DNA from: Adineta steineri
Lineage: Eukaryota; Rotifera; Eurotatoria; Adinetida; Adinetidae
Direction of reading: 5' to 3'
Assembly: GCA_905250115.1 (NCBI GenBank)
Contig: CAJNOI010000123.1
Coordinates: 165,452 to 229,451 of the forward strand
DNA length: 64,000 bases
Shown: piece after piece, positions 11,697 through 23,100 of the stretch
Layout: every line of letters begins with the position of its first letter
Numbering within the stretch: position 1 is the first letter of the stretch
Notes under the pieces: generated by a model
Databases searched by the model: none
What the model saw: the letters and a program-made list of their open reading frames with translations, nothing else
Told to the model about the DNA's origin: nothing
Translations under genes and position numbers: made by a program

Positions 11697-11970
11697 ATGA
11701 GTTATACTGGATGGAATTCTACAAATACTTTTGTCAACAACACAAATGAATATCTTTCAAGAAATAATGATAATCCTCATGAAGGTTTGTGTTAATCCAT
11801 TTTTAGTTGATTAGTAAATTTTTCAAAATTTTTTAGGTTATGTGAAAAGATGGATTGAAATAGGTCTTCAAAGATGGGCTGACTCTGCTGAACGTTATGT
11901 CTATGAAAGAACGAATCCACCGTATATCTATAATTATAATGAAGGTTATCGTTCTTGGCGATACAAATAA
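11697..11970 (+). CDS. Small two-exon protein, unknown
   Basis: Exon 11697-11784 starts ATG AGT TAT and ends ...CATGAAG; a 52-bp GT/AG intron follows; exon 11837-11970 ends at TAA. The joined product is 73 residues: an Asn-rich first part (MSYTGWNSTNTF), then YVKRWIEIGLQRWADSAERY, a likely amphipathic helix, and a Tyr-rich end (YIYNYNEGYRSWRYK). There is no signal peptide or membrane segment. The frame continues smoothly across a typical short intron, which argues for a real gene. An AATAAA signal (about 12006) lies just downstream. No family recognised. Confidence 0.55.
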
Positions 11971-12922
11971 TAGAAGAAAAAAGACACGTTTATTTTTACT
12001 TCTAAAATAAAGACAAAATCTACTTATTGATAAATTCTATAAAAAGAAACTTAAGAATGATTATCATTTACTTTCTGAATATATTCAAAGTGTTTTCTTT
12101 GCAATTTCCAAGCGTGTAGAAAGACGAACAAATGAGAAAGAAGAAATAATTCTTATCATTGTATATAAAATAATTGCAGATGAAAACTATATATCGAACT
12201 TTTACGTTAGTCAAACTAAATATTAAAAGAACGAAATTAATTATAAGTTAAAACATAATCAAATAATTAATAAAAATATTGAAAACTAAGAGAAGAATAA
12301 CATGACTTGTAAGATATTATTATGCAACGACCGTGATATGATTCAGTTAAAGAAGTTTTTCTATGTATCTATTTTCTGTACACAAATGATACGTTATTTG
12401 ATTCTTTATAAACTTTTTTCGATTATAAAAAAATGTTTAATAACAGATATATTTTGAGAGAAAAGAATATATAAATGAGCAAAATATACTTATATTAAAT
12501 TCGATAATATCTGTTAACTCTAATTTTCTATCCAATCGTCTTTCGGCTTTGATTGACACCATTAGTCTTTTAATTTGTGTAATATTTATATATTTCATTT
12601 TTCATTCTTATGTTCGAATTAAAAATCGAAATAAGTAAACATCGATGAATATAGTTTTAATTCTTTTTATCAACATTCTATCTGTTATTATGATCAAAAT
12701 AACTGCTTAGATTATGCATGTAACAATTCCAACAATACTTATAAAGATTTTCACATAATGAATTATTTCCAAAAAAAAACATTTTCATATCAATTTCGTC
12801 CATATATCTTTGAGGATGTCGGTGTGGCTGCTAGGCGAATAAAGTATCCACATCCACACACACCCTCAAGATACAGTTGTGTAAGACAAAATTGTATTTA
12901 TTAACTGATGTAAAGAAATAGG
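11971..12922. other. Non-coding stretch
   Basis: Strongly A/T-rich, with one telomere-like element (12810-12872). No gene seen. Confidence 0.3.
12810..12872. repeat. Telomere-like fold-back element
   Basis: The left arm TTTGAGGATGTCGGTGTGG is degenerate; the right arm CATCCACACACACCCTCAAG is well kept. Confidence 0.65.
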
Positions 12923-13481
12923 TTAGTTGGATGTGGTATTAGCCTTTACCCAATTGATAACACCACTGACATCATCGATCAGTTTTGCCAACTGTCGAAA
13001 CTCGTTTGGTGTTCCATAATAATCCTCCACAGTCTTTGTATACGTATTAATTACTAATTCGAACATCAGTTTTGGGCATATCGGTTATATACCGTGTAGT
13101 TTCTCGTATTCTTCCATTCGATTGATACAAAATATCTCGTCGGTATCTGTATTGATCTTTGAGTGAGAAGAAATCAATTTCATAAAACTTTCGTAGCAGC
13201 TTCTATACATCGATGAATGGAATTTGTTTCTTTTTTCGTCCTTTAATTTTGACAAAGTAGCGTCCCTCGTAAGTCACCGATCCATCACCCAAAATAACTA
13301 CCGAGTAATCAGGACAGCTGCCCTCACACATAGTACGCCTTAATGAGATCGAGACATTTTGCAAGAAATAATCTTGCGGTGGTTGTAATTGACTGCTGCC
13401 AACAATAATGAAAATAACTGCCAGAAAAACACGGAAAAAATACATTTTTGTACTTAATATTGATTCAAATAAATAATACAT
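12923..13481 (-). pseudogene. DUF6438-domain secreted protein, broken
   Basis: The minus-strand frame opens with a hydrophobic leader (FFRVFLAVIFIIVGSS), then ISLRRTMCEGSCPDYSVVI and GSVTYEGRYFV, the Cys-pair start of the DUF6438 domain. A TAG directly after QIPFIDV (13198-13200) interrupts it. The same frame then continues KLLRKFYEIDFFSLKDQYR as the domain should. A second break, a frameshift near 13055, separates this from VEDYYGTPNEFRQLAKLIDD, the expected C-terminal helix, which ends at TAA 12923-12925. Two lesions with all parts of the domain present suggest a recently lost gene. The domain is known mostly from bacteria; its role is unknown. Confidence 0.75.
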
Positions 13482-14638
13482 TCATTATTGTTAAAATGGT
13501 TCTTTTTATAAAGTAGATTTTTTTTGACGTGATTTCGAAAATGTTTCCTATAGTCAACCTTTTTTTTTCGTAATCCCCGACACATCTGATGAAGGATTAA
13601 ATATTGTTATTTTAACTCTGACTCGATCAAACAACGATTGATTATCATGTCAAATGTCATAGACTTAAATAAAATAGCACCAATATCTTCAAGCGAATGA
13701 GTAATAAATGCTATACAGATATGATACAGCCGGTGTAACAAAATGTGTGTGTTTATTTATTCTTTTCATTATAGATGTTTTTAATAGACCTGTAAATAGA
13801 GGACATATATAGCACTGACAACTATAGCTGCAAGATCGGGAATATAAGCACGATGAGTTTTCGTTCGATTGAGGCCTTCTATGGAGGACATTCTTGTGTT
13901 GTTGTTGTACTTAGTGTCGATACAATAAAAATCGATATATATAATATGATAAATATTTCTAAAACAACATCAAATAAATCGTAAAATACTTGCATATTTG
14001 CTTTTGTCATTCTTATCTTGCATCAACTATAGATAGCACATTAATTCATAATATATATTAGTAATATATATTGTGTTGATACAAGGGAGAGAAACGCTAC
14101 TACATATTCTTTGAAAATATATTGAAATAACACTTTCTTCTTTAGACCTCACTCAGAAATTGTGTGGGTCTTATTCTGGATTGTATAACGATTCATTAAA
14201 AAGTTTTTTTAACAGTCGTAGTAACTGATGCGAAATAGATCGTATAATGTGTCATGAAACATTTACATGCGTCACATCGTTTATTTAGAGCATTTGTTTT
14301 GCGTTCTATGCTTTACGCTTACGAATATATCTATTGATACATGACTTTCCCCCGTTCTATTTTGTCATAATGTAAAACGTAATAAAAAATGATGCTATGA
14401 TGATTTTTTCTAATTCATTCATATTTCGATAATTATCATGAATTATGTCTAAAATAAGTAACAGATATCTACGCCATTCATAATTTTATTTTTTTCTGTG
14501 TCATAAAAAGAAAGATATGCTTATGACGATGGTATATATATATATATCGAATAATTACTTGATCATTATACATTCAACTAATATTTAAAAGTTTTGATAT
14601 AAGATTATTTACAAAATTTAAATACATATACTTTAATT
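13482..14638. other. Non-coding stretch
   Basis: A/T-rich, with a short (TA)n run near 14532. No exon with coding character or RNA gene recognised. Confidence 0.3.
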
Positions 14639-15181
14639 ATGTTAACAAATAAATGGTTTATTATATTATTACAATTGGTTATACTCGTATTTATCAATAA
14701 AATCAATGGTCAAACATTATCAACTGTATCGTGCCAAACTGTTTTAAATGATTCTTTTGTTTATTTAACTGCATCACATCCTACTACAGTTCGTTATTTA
14801 ACTATTCAAGCAACATTTATATTAGAAAATAGATATGTTGCATATTATATTGGATCTCTTACGTATGCTTCATCAATTGATTCATTAAATGGTACAGTAA
14901 CTGTATCATTTAGTGATCGAACATGGATTCCATCATGTGGTAGTGGTTTGTTATTTTGTCCATCTCAAAATTTCAATTATAAAAATACTGATATACAAAC
15001 AATTTCAATTAAAAGATCAGGTTCTATTCAATACATATTAAATAGTTGGGGTAATGGAAAATCAAACGATCAATTACAATGTTATGGTGTAAATCAACCA
15101 CTTTATACAGCACCAACATTACAAACAGCATCTATGTTTATGATGACATTACAAAAACAAGAATATGCTATACCAAAATAA
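14639..15181 (+). CDS. Small secreted protein, unknown
   Basis: Single exon of 180 codons. Residues 1-25 form a signal peptide (MLTNKWFIILLQLVILVFIN, cleavage probably after NG). The mature part is rich in Ser, Thr and Tyr, predicted mostly beta. It carries four cysteines (in SCQTV, SCGSG, LFCPSQ and LQCYGV) that could form two disulfides, and several N-glycosylation sites (NDS, NGT). No known domain recognised; it may be a beta-sandwich. A TATA-like stretch (about 14532) and A/T-rich leader precede it. It is likely a real gene because the frame is long, starts with a good leader and uses codons like its neighbours. Confidence 0.65.
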   Translation: MLTNKWFIILLQLVILVFINKINGQTLSTVSCQTVLNDSFVYLTASHPTTVRYLTIQATFILENRYVAYYIGSLTYASSIDSLNGTVTVSFSDRTWIPSCGSGLLFCPSQNFNYKNTDIQTISIKRSGSIQYILNSWGNGKSNDQLQCYGVNQPLYTAPTLQTASMFMMTLQKQEYAIPK

Positions 15182-16017
15182 GAATTTTAAACAAAAACTA
15201 TTCATTTTTCTTCAATATTCTATTGAACAATATACAAAAAACATATTATATATATTTTTTTTTTTCATTCTGTGTATTTCCATCTTCATTTTCATTTATT
15301 GTGAGTTATCAAAATAAATTAAGTATACAATTTCGTCTTTGAATTCATCATAGTAAGATAGTAATCATTTATTTTTTGAAATGGTAAAGAGAGTCCATTC
15401 GATTGATTGTAAGTATTGCATTATCATCAATCGAAGAACAATTTACTCCACCCATAAGAACACTATTCGACATAAATCAAGTAAACGATAATAAAAAAAG
15501 GTGAATAAGATATATCGCATCGTTGAATGTTGGTATCAAGTTGAATTAATAATGTCCAAGAGTAATTTAATGTAACATTAATGATTGTTTCTGTTCATAG
15601 AAGATTAAATCGATTCTAAATAGTCAGTTGCGCGTCTGATGTTGATGAAATATAAATATCATAAGGTAAAACATGTTGAATAACAACGGTATACTTCATC
15701 AGACTCTTATCTACAGATTCAATTCTAATCTGTTTTATCGACATTTTACGATTGAATGTATTTTAAGGGTGTGGGTGTGCGTTTCAAAAGGCACTCATCT
15801 TAGACGAGCGTCACTTGTTATGATTATCTATTTATAAATTTTTGATTCTCTTATCGTATAAAGAGTTGCAATTTAGAAATCTTAGTCATGTTCTTTGCGA
15901 TAGTCTTATATTCGTTAATATCTGATTCATACATCAATGAAAGAAAAACGAATATACAAATTTTCAGTCTTATCACTCGAATGTATCATTGATGGAAAGA
16001 AAACATGACTGATAACT
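15182..16017. other. Non-coding stretch
   Basis: A/T-rich. It contains a single telomere-like arm (AGGGTGTGGGTGTGCG, about 15766-15782) without a clear partner. No gene recognised. Confidence 0.3.
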
Positions 16018-16480
16018 TGACTCATAACTATTTTTATCATCCGTAATAACTGTATAAAGTCATACATACTACTGGTATTACTTTCTTGAATTTAACTGTA
16101 TATTAAGTATCATTTATTTGATCTGAAAACAAACAATTTCTGATGAACATGATTAAAAATTCTTATCGAAAAACTTTCTTCAGTATACGTTTTTCCAAAT
16201 ATAAAACTTTATGACTTCTCTTCAAGTATACATATTTGAATGAGTCATCGATAAAAATAATACTGTATCTATCATATTTATGAGTCAGTTCGAAGATTTA
16301 GTAATCGAACAAAACTATATAAATATATAGCATGACTCAGTCATGTCTAAGCAGAATAAACATTTTTTCATTGCAATAACTGTTATCAAGTATTCACTGA
16401 GTCATTTTCACAACAGAAATGAATGTCTGATTCAACAAATGAAAGTGAGAGCAGAGAAAACAAATCTCGTATGTGACTCA
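16018..16480 (+). promoter_or_regulatory. Cluster of six AP-1-type TGASTCA sites at syntaxin promoter
   Basis: Exact TGA(C/G)TCA heptamers at 16018-16024, 16241-16247, 16281-16287, 16333-16339, 16398-16404 and 16474-16480. Five lie upstream of the start codon at 16423 and one in the first intron. In DNA of this composition far fewer than one would be expected in 463 bp. The motif is the binding site of AP-1/bZIP factors. Regulation by stress-responsive bZIP proteins is an inference. Confidence 0.6.
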
Positions 16481-18378
16481 GTGCATGAATAATATTCTTT
16501 TACCTTTTCGTCTATATATACAACGTCTGAGTATCATTAATTGTGTTTATATTTCTATTTCAAGTCTAGATCGACGATTGTATTGATTTACAAAAAGTAT
16601 TAACAAGACAATCTCTTCTTTTTAATAATATTCTTTTGTTTTAATATAGTGACAAATGCTAACGAGGTTCAACGTTTATACAATACAATTTCAACTAATT
16701 TAACAAAGATTAATAATCATGGTTAGTTATATTTATTCGTTTATTTTTTAAATTTTTTATTCACTTCTAGTAAATGATCTTGAAAAACTCGTTCAAAAAT
16801 TAGGTACATCCGAAGATAGTGAACCATTGCGTGATAACTCGTATGTAAGATGAAAAACAAAAACTGATTTTGACATTTTCTTTCCGATAGTCATCGTCTT
16901 CAAAATGAAACAACAGTTTTAATACAACATACAAATGATGCACTTCAACAATTGAAGAATATGCGCGTATTAACAAATGTTGATCAGGTGAAATATAATG
17001 ATATTTATATATAGAATTTGAGTTTATTACTTTTAGAATCGTCTAAAAAGTTTAACTGAAAGTTTACCAAAACAATATGTAGCAACATTAGAACGTTTCC
17101 GTAACGTACAAAATATTGCTTTACGAAAAGAAAAAGAAAGTTTTAATCGTTCAAATGCAATTCCATTTCACCAACAAGGTATATCGAATCCATTATTTGC
17201 TAATGATTTCATTTCAACACCGATATCTTATCAACATCAACAACAAACTGAAATGAAAGCATTAACACAACGTGCCGAACAAATAGGCGATCTTGAGGTA
17301 CATGATTAAAATATTTCATAATATTAAAAATGATTTGAAATTTTATCGACTAACGGTTAAGACTTTTAAAGACTCGTCATGTCTTGAATGAGATAAAATA
17401 TTTATATATACATACTCTAATAAATAGCTCATAGTACCAGTTCGATCTAAAAATTACTATTCTAATACTCTTAAGGAAGCTCTGTATCATCTAAAATTGA
17501 TAGCCATTCCACAAATATTAAATTCATCTTTTCAATTATTAGTATCTATAAGTAAAACATTGAACTCATTTACTATCCGATAGATTTTATTCGATATTTG
17601 TTGAATCCTATCAAATTAAATTCCATTCAGTAAAAAAAATGAAATATTATGTTACTTTAATATATGTATAACTTTTTGTATCGGAAAACTGATTTGAAGA
17701 TCGCATCACACGCAGTATTTATCCTTTTTAAAATTCTAGCTGATAAATTTTCATGCGAAGAGTTAGAAATAATCTTCTTATTTTTCTATTTAGACACTGA
17801 TGGTTGAAGTCAGTGAATTGATCAAGGACATGGCTCAACTTGTTAGCGAACACGGTGTTATTATTGGTAAGTTTTTCGAAATTATATATAAGAAAAACAG
17901 AACTGTTGTAATCAAATAATATTTTTTAAGAGACCATTGAAGGTCATGTTCTAGAAGCTGAGAAGCAAACGCATCAAGCCGCTGATGATGTTGGGAGGGC
18001 TCGCGAATATCAGGTATTATATTTCTCAATATTTATTGCTTCTAAATGCTAACTTTATTTATGATCTGTCGAAAAATTTTACTAATTAAGGAATTGATTT
18101 CATTATGCTTAATTAACTGAGTAATGATGAATATATGAAATAACTATAACATCGCTGCATTTTTCTAACCTCTATTGATCAACATTTAACAAAAGCTATT
18201 ATTTATCAAATTACCTCAAAATTTTCATTTATGTGTCGAGCATATATATATATATATATTTCTTTCTTTTTTCTATTTAAAGAGTTCGACTCGGTGTAAT
18301 ATAATTATATTAGTTACAGTTTTGCTCATTATTCTTGCCATTATTATACTTGTTTTGGTTTTATTATTGAAAAAATGA
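16423..18378 (+). CDS. Syntaxin, endosomal Qa-SNARE (syntaxin 7/12 type)
   Basis: Eight exons: 16423-16468, 16650-16721, 16771-16840, 16891-16987, 17037-17297, 17794-17866, 17931-18013, 18283-18378. They give 265 residues. The N-terminal half is a three-helix Habc domain (VQRLYNTISTNLTKINNH, VNDLEKLVQKLG, TTVLIQHTNDALQQLKN). The SNARE helix runs from EQIGDLETLMVEVSELIKDM to GRAREYQ, and the tail anchor (NIIILVTVLLIILAIIILVL) is C-terminal. Syntaxins of this type drive fusion at early and late endosomes or lysosomes. Oddity: the zero-layer glutamine, expected in the EQG motif, is replaced by histidine (SEHGVIIETIE, codon CAC at about 17851). The last six nucleotides of exon 6 and exon 7 supply the rest of the helix intact. 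All junctions are GT/AG. Confidence 0.93.
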
Positions 18379-18780
18379 TGTATCTGTGGTAAATGAGTTT
18401 GAAATAGTTCTTCCTACTTGTGATAATAAAAAATATCTTCAAGATTTAAACAAGAAATATTGTTTAATCTTTTTATTTGAAATTCTTCATAAACTATTTG
18501 ATATCTACGATCTTGAGGGTGTGGGTGTGTGTAAAGATGATTAAAAGAACACACACACAAGCCTCTCCATAAATAAATAACGAAAATGTCGTGTATCTCT
18601 ATATAATTTAATTTTTTTTCCAACAAATGTGGATTAGTTACTTTCAAAAAATGAATACTCATATCAGATACGATATTTTTATACCTGAATATTTTATATC
18701 GCGATCTTACAATCTCATAATTCAACATACCATCTATTGGTTTTATTTGAAAAACAAATATGGAAAAGAGAAACAATGTT
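18379..18780. other. Non-coding stretch with one element
   Basis: Contains a telomere-like element at 18512-18560. Open frames here are chance products. Confidence 0.3.
18512..18560. repeat. Telomere-like fold-back element, reverse orientation
   Basis: CTTGAGGGTGTGGGTGTGTG on the left and ACACACACACAAG on the right. Here the CTTGAG end is on the left, so this copy is inverted relative to most others, which end in CTCAAG. Confidence 0.65.
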
Positions 18781-19209
18781 TTAGTAACGACAATATGGAT
18801 ACGTATTACAATATGTACTGAAAACTAATTCATCATTAACGGCTAGAACAATAAATGCAATCCAGAAAGCAATTTTAAATAGTGTAGCGACAATATTGAA
18901 AATAAGAGCCAACTTACTCATTGTTCTTGCACTACTTGCATTATTTTTTGTTTTGTAATCTCGACAGAGAAGACTAAACGTCAATGGAATCACGCCAATA
19001 AGTATTCCACCAAAGCATATATTAGTTATTGACCATGGTAACCAATCATAAATTCAAGGACTTGTTTGATCGATCTTGTTATTTGGATGACCATTAACAG
19101 GTTGTTGGTTTGGATGCATGTACTCTACTCGTTCGTTTAAAGGCTTTGGTTCTCCTGCAACTAAATTTGATGGTTCTGAATAAGGTGAAACGACATTTGA
19201 AGAGGCCAT
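18781..19209 (-). pseudogene. CD225/dispanin-like membrane protein with in-frame stop
   Basis: Read from ATG at 19209 on the minus strand: a Pro/Asn-rich cytoplasmic start (MASSNVVSPYSEPSNLV), then a TGA at 19054-19056, then directly in frame IYDWLPWSITNICFGGILIG, the hallmark start of the CD225 (IFITM/dispanin) domain, a polar loop (CRDYKTKNNASSARTMSKLA) and a second hydrophobic helix (ALIFNIVATLFKIAFWIAFI). The TGA could be a one-base change from the Arg codon CGA. Everything downstream is intact to the TAG at 18781. Family members are small two-helix proteins of plasma and endosomal membranes. It could be a null allele, a young pseudogene, or a sequencing error at one base. Confidence 0.7.
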
Positions 19210-20195
19210 GATACGATAAATGAAGTTTGATAATAATAGTATAAAATAACGACAGAGATTTCATTTAAATAGTCTATAATTATTATCATTGAAGATAAGA
19301 ATTATAATACTTCTTAATGCATGCATTATCAATAAAGACGATTAAGAAAATCATTGTTGGTATCAATAAGTAATTAAAAGTATATCATATATAAATATTT
19401 GATAATATTACTCATTGAAAAGAGAAAATAAATATTTGTCGCCTCTTGAACAGATTTCAAAACAATATATCTGTCTGTAGTAAATCAAAATATCCTGTTT
19501 TTTGTTTGTCATATCTGATTAATTTGCGTCGTTGATTCGTCACATGTCAGCCAAAATATGACTTTCCCTATTTTCCAGTAACGTCTTTTTTTCACGCTTT
19601 TTCTTAGTATTTTTTAATATTATTTTGCGCTTCATGTAATACATAATAATGATAAACTAACCGGAAGTTTATGGTCAAGAAAGCTGATCATCAGTGCAAA
19701 ATGTTCCATTGTAAGATTATTAAGATTAAAAATAAATACATCTCCTTGGTGTTTCTTCTACTTCATTTTGTAATAAAATCTCAGTCTGTTTTGATTGATT
19801 TTGTCTTTCTTTCAATTCATGCTCTGTTTATTTCTCGCATGCAATTTGACAAATCAGAATCTGTTCACGGTAAGGATTCTGTTTATTTCGTCAATTCACT
19901 CGACCAACATAAATGAATAAAGAAATATTTTGATTAATTATGATTTTTTTCATTATTTTCAATAGTAGTGTTGATTGTTTTTTCATTATTTCTCCATGTA
20001 GCAAACAAATCTTCGTAATCAATTTCTTCATTGTTGGCAGGGCTTCTTTATTAGCATTTATATCGAATGAATATTATTTTTTCGCTCATTCGTATAATAA
20101 AACTCTACCATCAGAGAGAAAAAGAAAGATTCGACTTCATTTCGTCTATTTTCTCTTGAAAAAGTACATACAATCGTAGCAAATATAAAAAAGAC
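19210..20195. other. Non-coding stretch
   Basis: A/T-rich. Two hydrophobic open frames (19671-19916, 19940-20179) have low-complexity composition and no domain, so they are not called. It should contain the promoters of the CD225-like and LamG genes. Confidence 0.3.
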
Positions 20196-23100
20196 ATGGT
20201 TAAAATTATTCGTACTGTCTCAAGTGAAATAGCAGTCGTACATAATAGGAAACGCCAGGTAGTTATCAATTTGACAATATTAACGAAGTTTTATCGAGTT
20301 TATCTTCCATTGAACGAATAAAGGGAAACCTCAACTGTTTTTTTTATAGGTAAAGCATAAGTCTAGGAAATCAAAAGACACGAATCATCGTTTATCTTCG
20401 AACGTCAGTCAATGCGAAAAACTAGTACTTCCCACGGACAATCGCTCTTCGATAACAATACCACCGCATGCGGAACCAAAGGACAAGAATCATCATTTGT
20501 CTCCGAGCGTCAGTCCATTCGAAAAATTAACACATCCCGCAGACAATCGCTCTTCGATAACAAGGCCATCGAGTGTAAAACCAAAGGACTCATCAGTCCA
20601 GAACTTGGACAAGTAAGTACTGAGGATGTGGTCGAACTTTCGAAGTATGAAAAGTACAGTGTGTCGTACGTCGGAGTACGGAAGTCTTGCCCCCCCCTCT
20701 TGTCTATTTTTCTTAATATATGTCGTACATTGTTTTTTAGGGGAAAGACAAAACGTTCTGTAAAACGGAAAAGGAGGTGTGGTGCATTCTGGTTTATCAT
20801 GTGTCCTATTCTTACTGCGTTGATATTGGCACTCCTGGCAGCTGGTATATATGGACTTATCACTTTATTGGCAAACAAAACAGGAACTACTAGCACTGGT
20901 AATAAGTAAAAAGCTACTTATGTACTCGAAACCTAGAGCATTTGACTAAGAGCACCAGGTCGATAATTCCGATCGTAGAAATCTTAAAAAAACAGCTGTT
21001 TTTCTAGTGAGATCCCTCTGATTCCAGGGTGTGGGTGACTGTAGGTATTATATTTATTTGTAATTAACACCTAAACTCACACCCATCCTTAAGATAATTT
21101 GTCATCTATTTTAAAGCTACAAGCACAACAACAACGACTGCGACTACAACGACAACAAGCACAACAACATCGAGTATGTTCCATCAAATTTCATAATTGT
21201 TCTTTCTCTGCGTTCTGTAACTGAAATTCCAATGCAAAGATAAAGAAACCTTCATCTTTCCAAAAAGAATTCCAAAACAGATTTGCAAAGTGATCACGGT
21301 CACGCGCGATCGTGAGGGTGAGAATAAAGATGAAAAGAACATCCACCCTTACACACTCTTACTCAGATCTTCAAAATCGAATTAGATATTTACTTTATTC
21401 TTCTCTTCAGCTACAAGTAGCACAACTACTACAGACACCACAACCACTACAACCACCACCACCACCACCACTACAGACACTACTTCTACCTCGACTACTA
21501 CGAGTACGATCCATCATTTTTTACTGTTCCTTTTTTTGCTATCATCTATACTTCTTTCTTTAGCTACATCGACTACTCCATACGTATGTAACTTTACTTG
21601 TCTCAATCAATCATGGATTTCTTCAGCGAATGTTTTGGCTTTATGGCCATTCGATGGGACATTTATCGACAGTACTTTTACATATAATGTCACACCTGCG
21701 AATAGTCCTACTTTTGTAAGTAATGGCTATTTAAACCAAGCACTCTCTTTCAATGCGAATCAAAGTCAATCATTGGTCACTTCATACATTCCTCTGGCAA
21801 GTACGAGTTTTACAATTGATGTTTGGCTCTATCCGACAGGATTTCCTTATTATGCGGATCATAGTATTCTTGGATTGTGCCCTGTGTTACTGACCAACGA
21901 ATGCCTCCATTTGATCTTTCGCGATTCTGGATCAGGCTCTCACCTTCATTTTGGATTCTATTTTAATGATTGTGATGGGGCTACAATAATATCTCCTAAT
22001 AATTGGATCTATGTTACATTCGTTTTCGATATAAGTACGATGACACAATGGATTTATCTCAACGGAGTACTAGAATGTTTTCGAACCTCATCATCAAATC
22101 TCTTATTCTCCACGGGCAGCGTTACTATTGGTTTGGTTCCAAATCTCGAAGGTGTGCCAGGCGACGACTATTTCCAGGTATTTTGATGTTTTCAAACGAA
22201 CGTACTTTAATGTAGAGGCTAGAAAAATTAAGACGGGTTTCATATAACTAGAATACACGTCTGAGGTCCAAACAAGATGCGTCTATACAGGTCTGTCTAC
22301 TGATTTCTCAGGCGAGTACAATGAACAGAGAACATCACCAATTTAATCATATGAATACTATGGATTTCTTTTAAATCTTAACCATATTTTCATACGTTTT
22401 TTGTCAAAATTTCATCTGACTGACAGACCAGTTTTCTACATCTTTTTCGATGTTTTCGGAGAATAGTTTCGTCTTCTGCAATATTCAGAGAACTCTGTTA
22501 CTAATCAGAAAAAGAGATTCGTAATAATAATTACTAGCGAGACCTCGTGCATATTACACAGTTGTTGATTTCCTATAAAGTTTTACATCTCTGCTTTAAC
22601 CTTATAACCCAGTAATAGAGAATCACTTTAAGTTTTATCATCGTATAGCCTTACAACCTTTGACTCAGTACAGACAGATTAAATTTTCAATTGATGATAA
22701 TATAAATTGCTCAATTAGTTGTGAATAAGATGATAAGTTATTAATAACGATTGGAAATAAAATATTAACTTCAGTCTTTTCACGCTAAAATACTGCTGCT
22801 AGAACTTAAAAAACGTACTGAAGATACTACTGAGAAAAGGTTTAGTACGACATTTTTTTAACAGTGTACATCTGATTCGCAGAAAAATCTTCAATTTATG
22901 AGATAAAATTTTAACATGTGGAAAAAGGGCAAGCCAGGTGGTCTGCCTGTTGAGATCTCTAATACACATACTAAAGAATTACGGCTGCAGTTGAACTCAA
23001 TCGGCATAATCTAAACGAAATTTGAATAATTAATTAAAGGAGAAAAAGTGAAGTGTCAAAAGTTGCAGTCGAATAATTTCAAAGGCTCTATTTTCTTTTT

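Noticed and set aside
19671-20179. Two hydrophobic frames upstream of the LamG gene
   Set aside because: Phe/Ile/Ser composition in T-rich DNA with no signal, domain or splice support.
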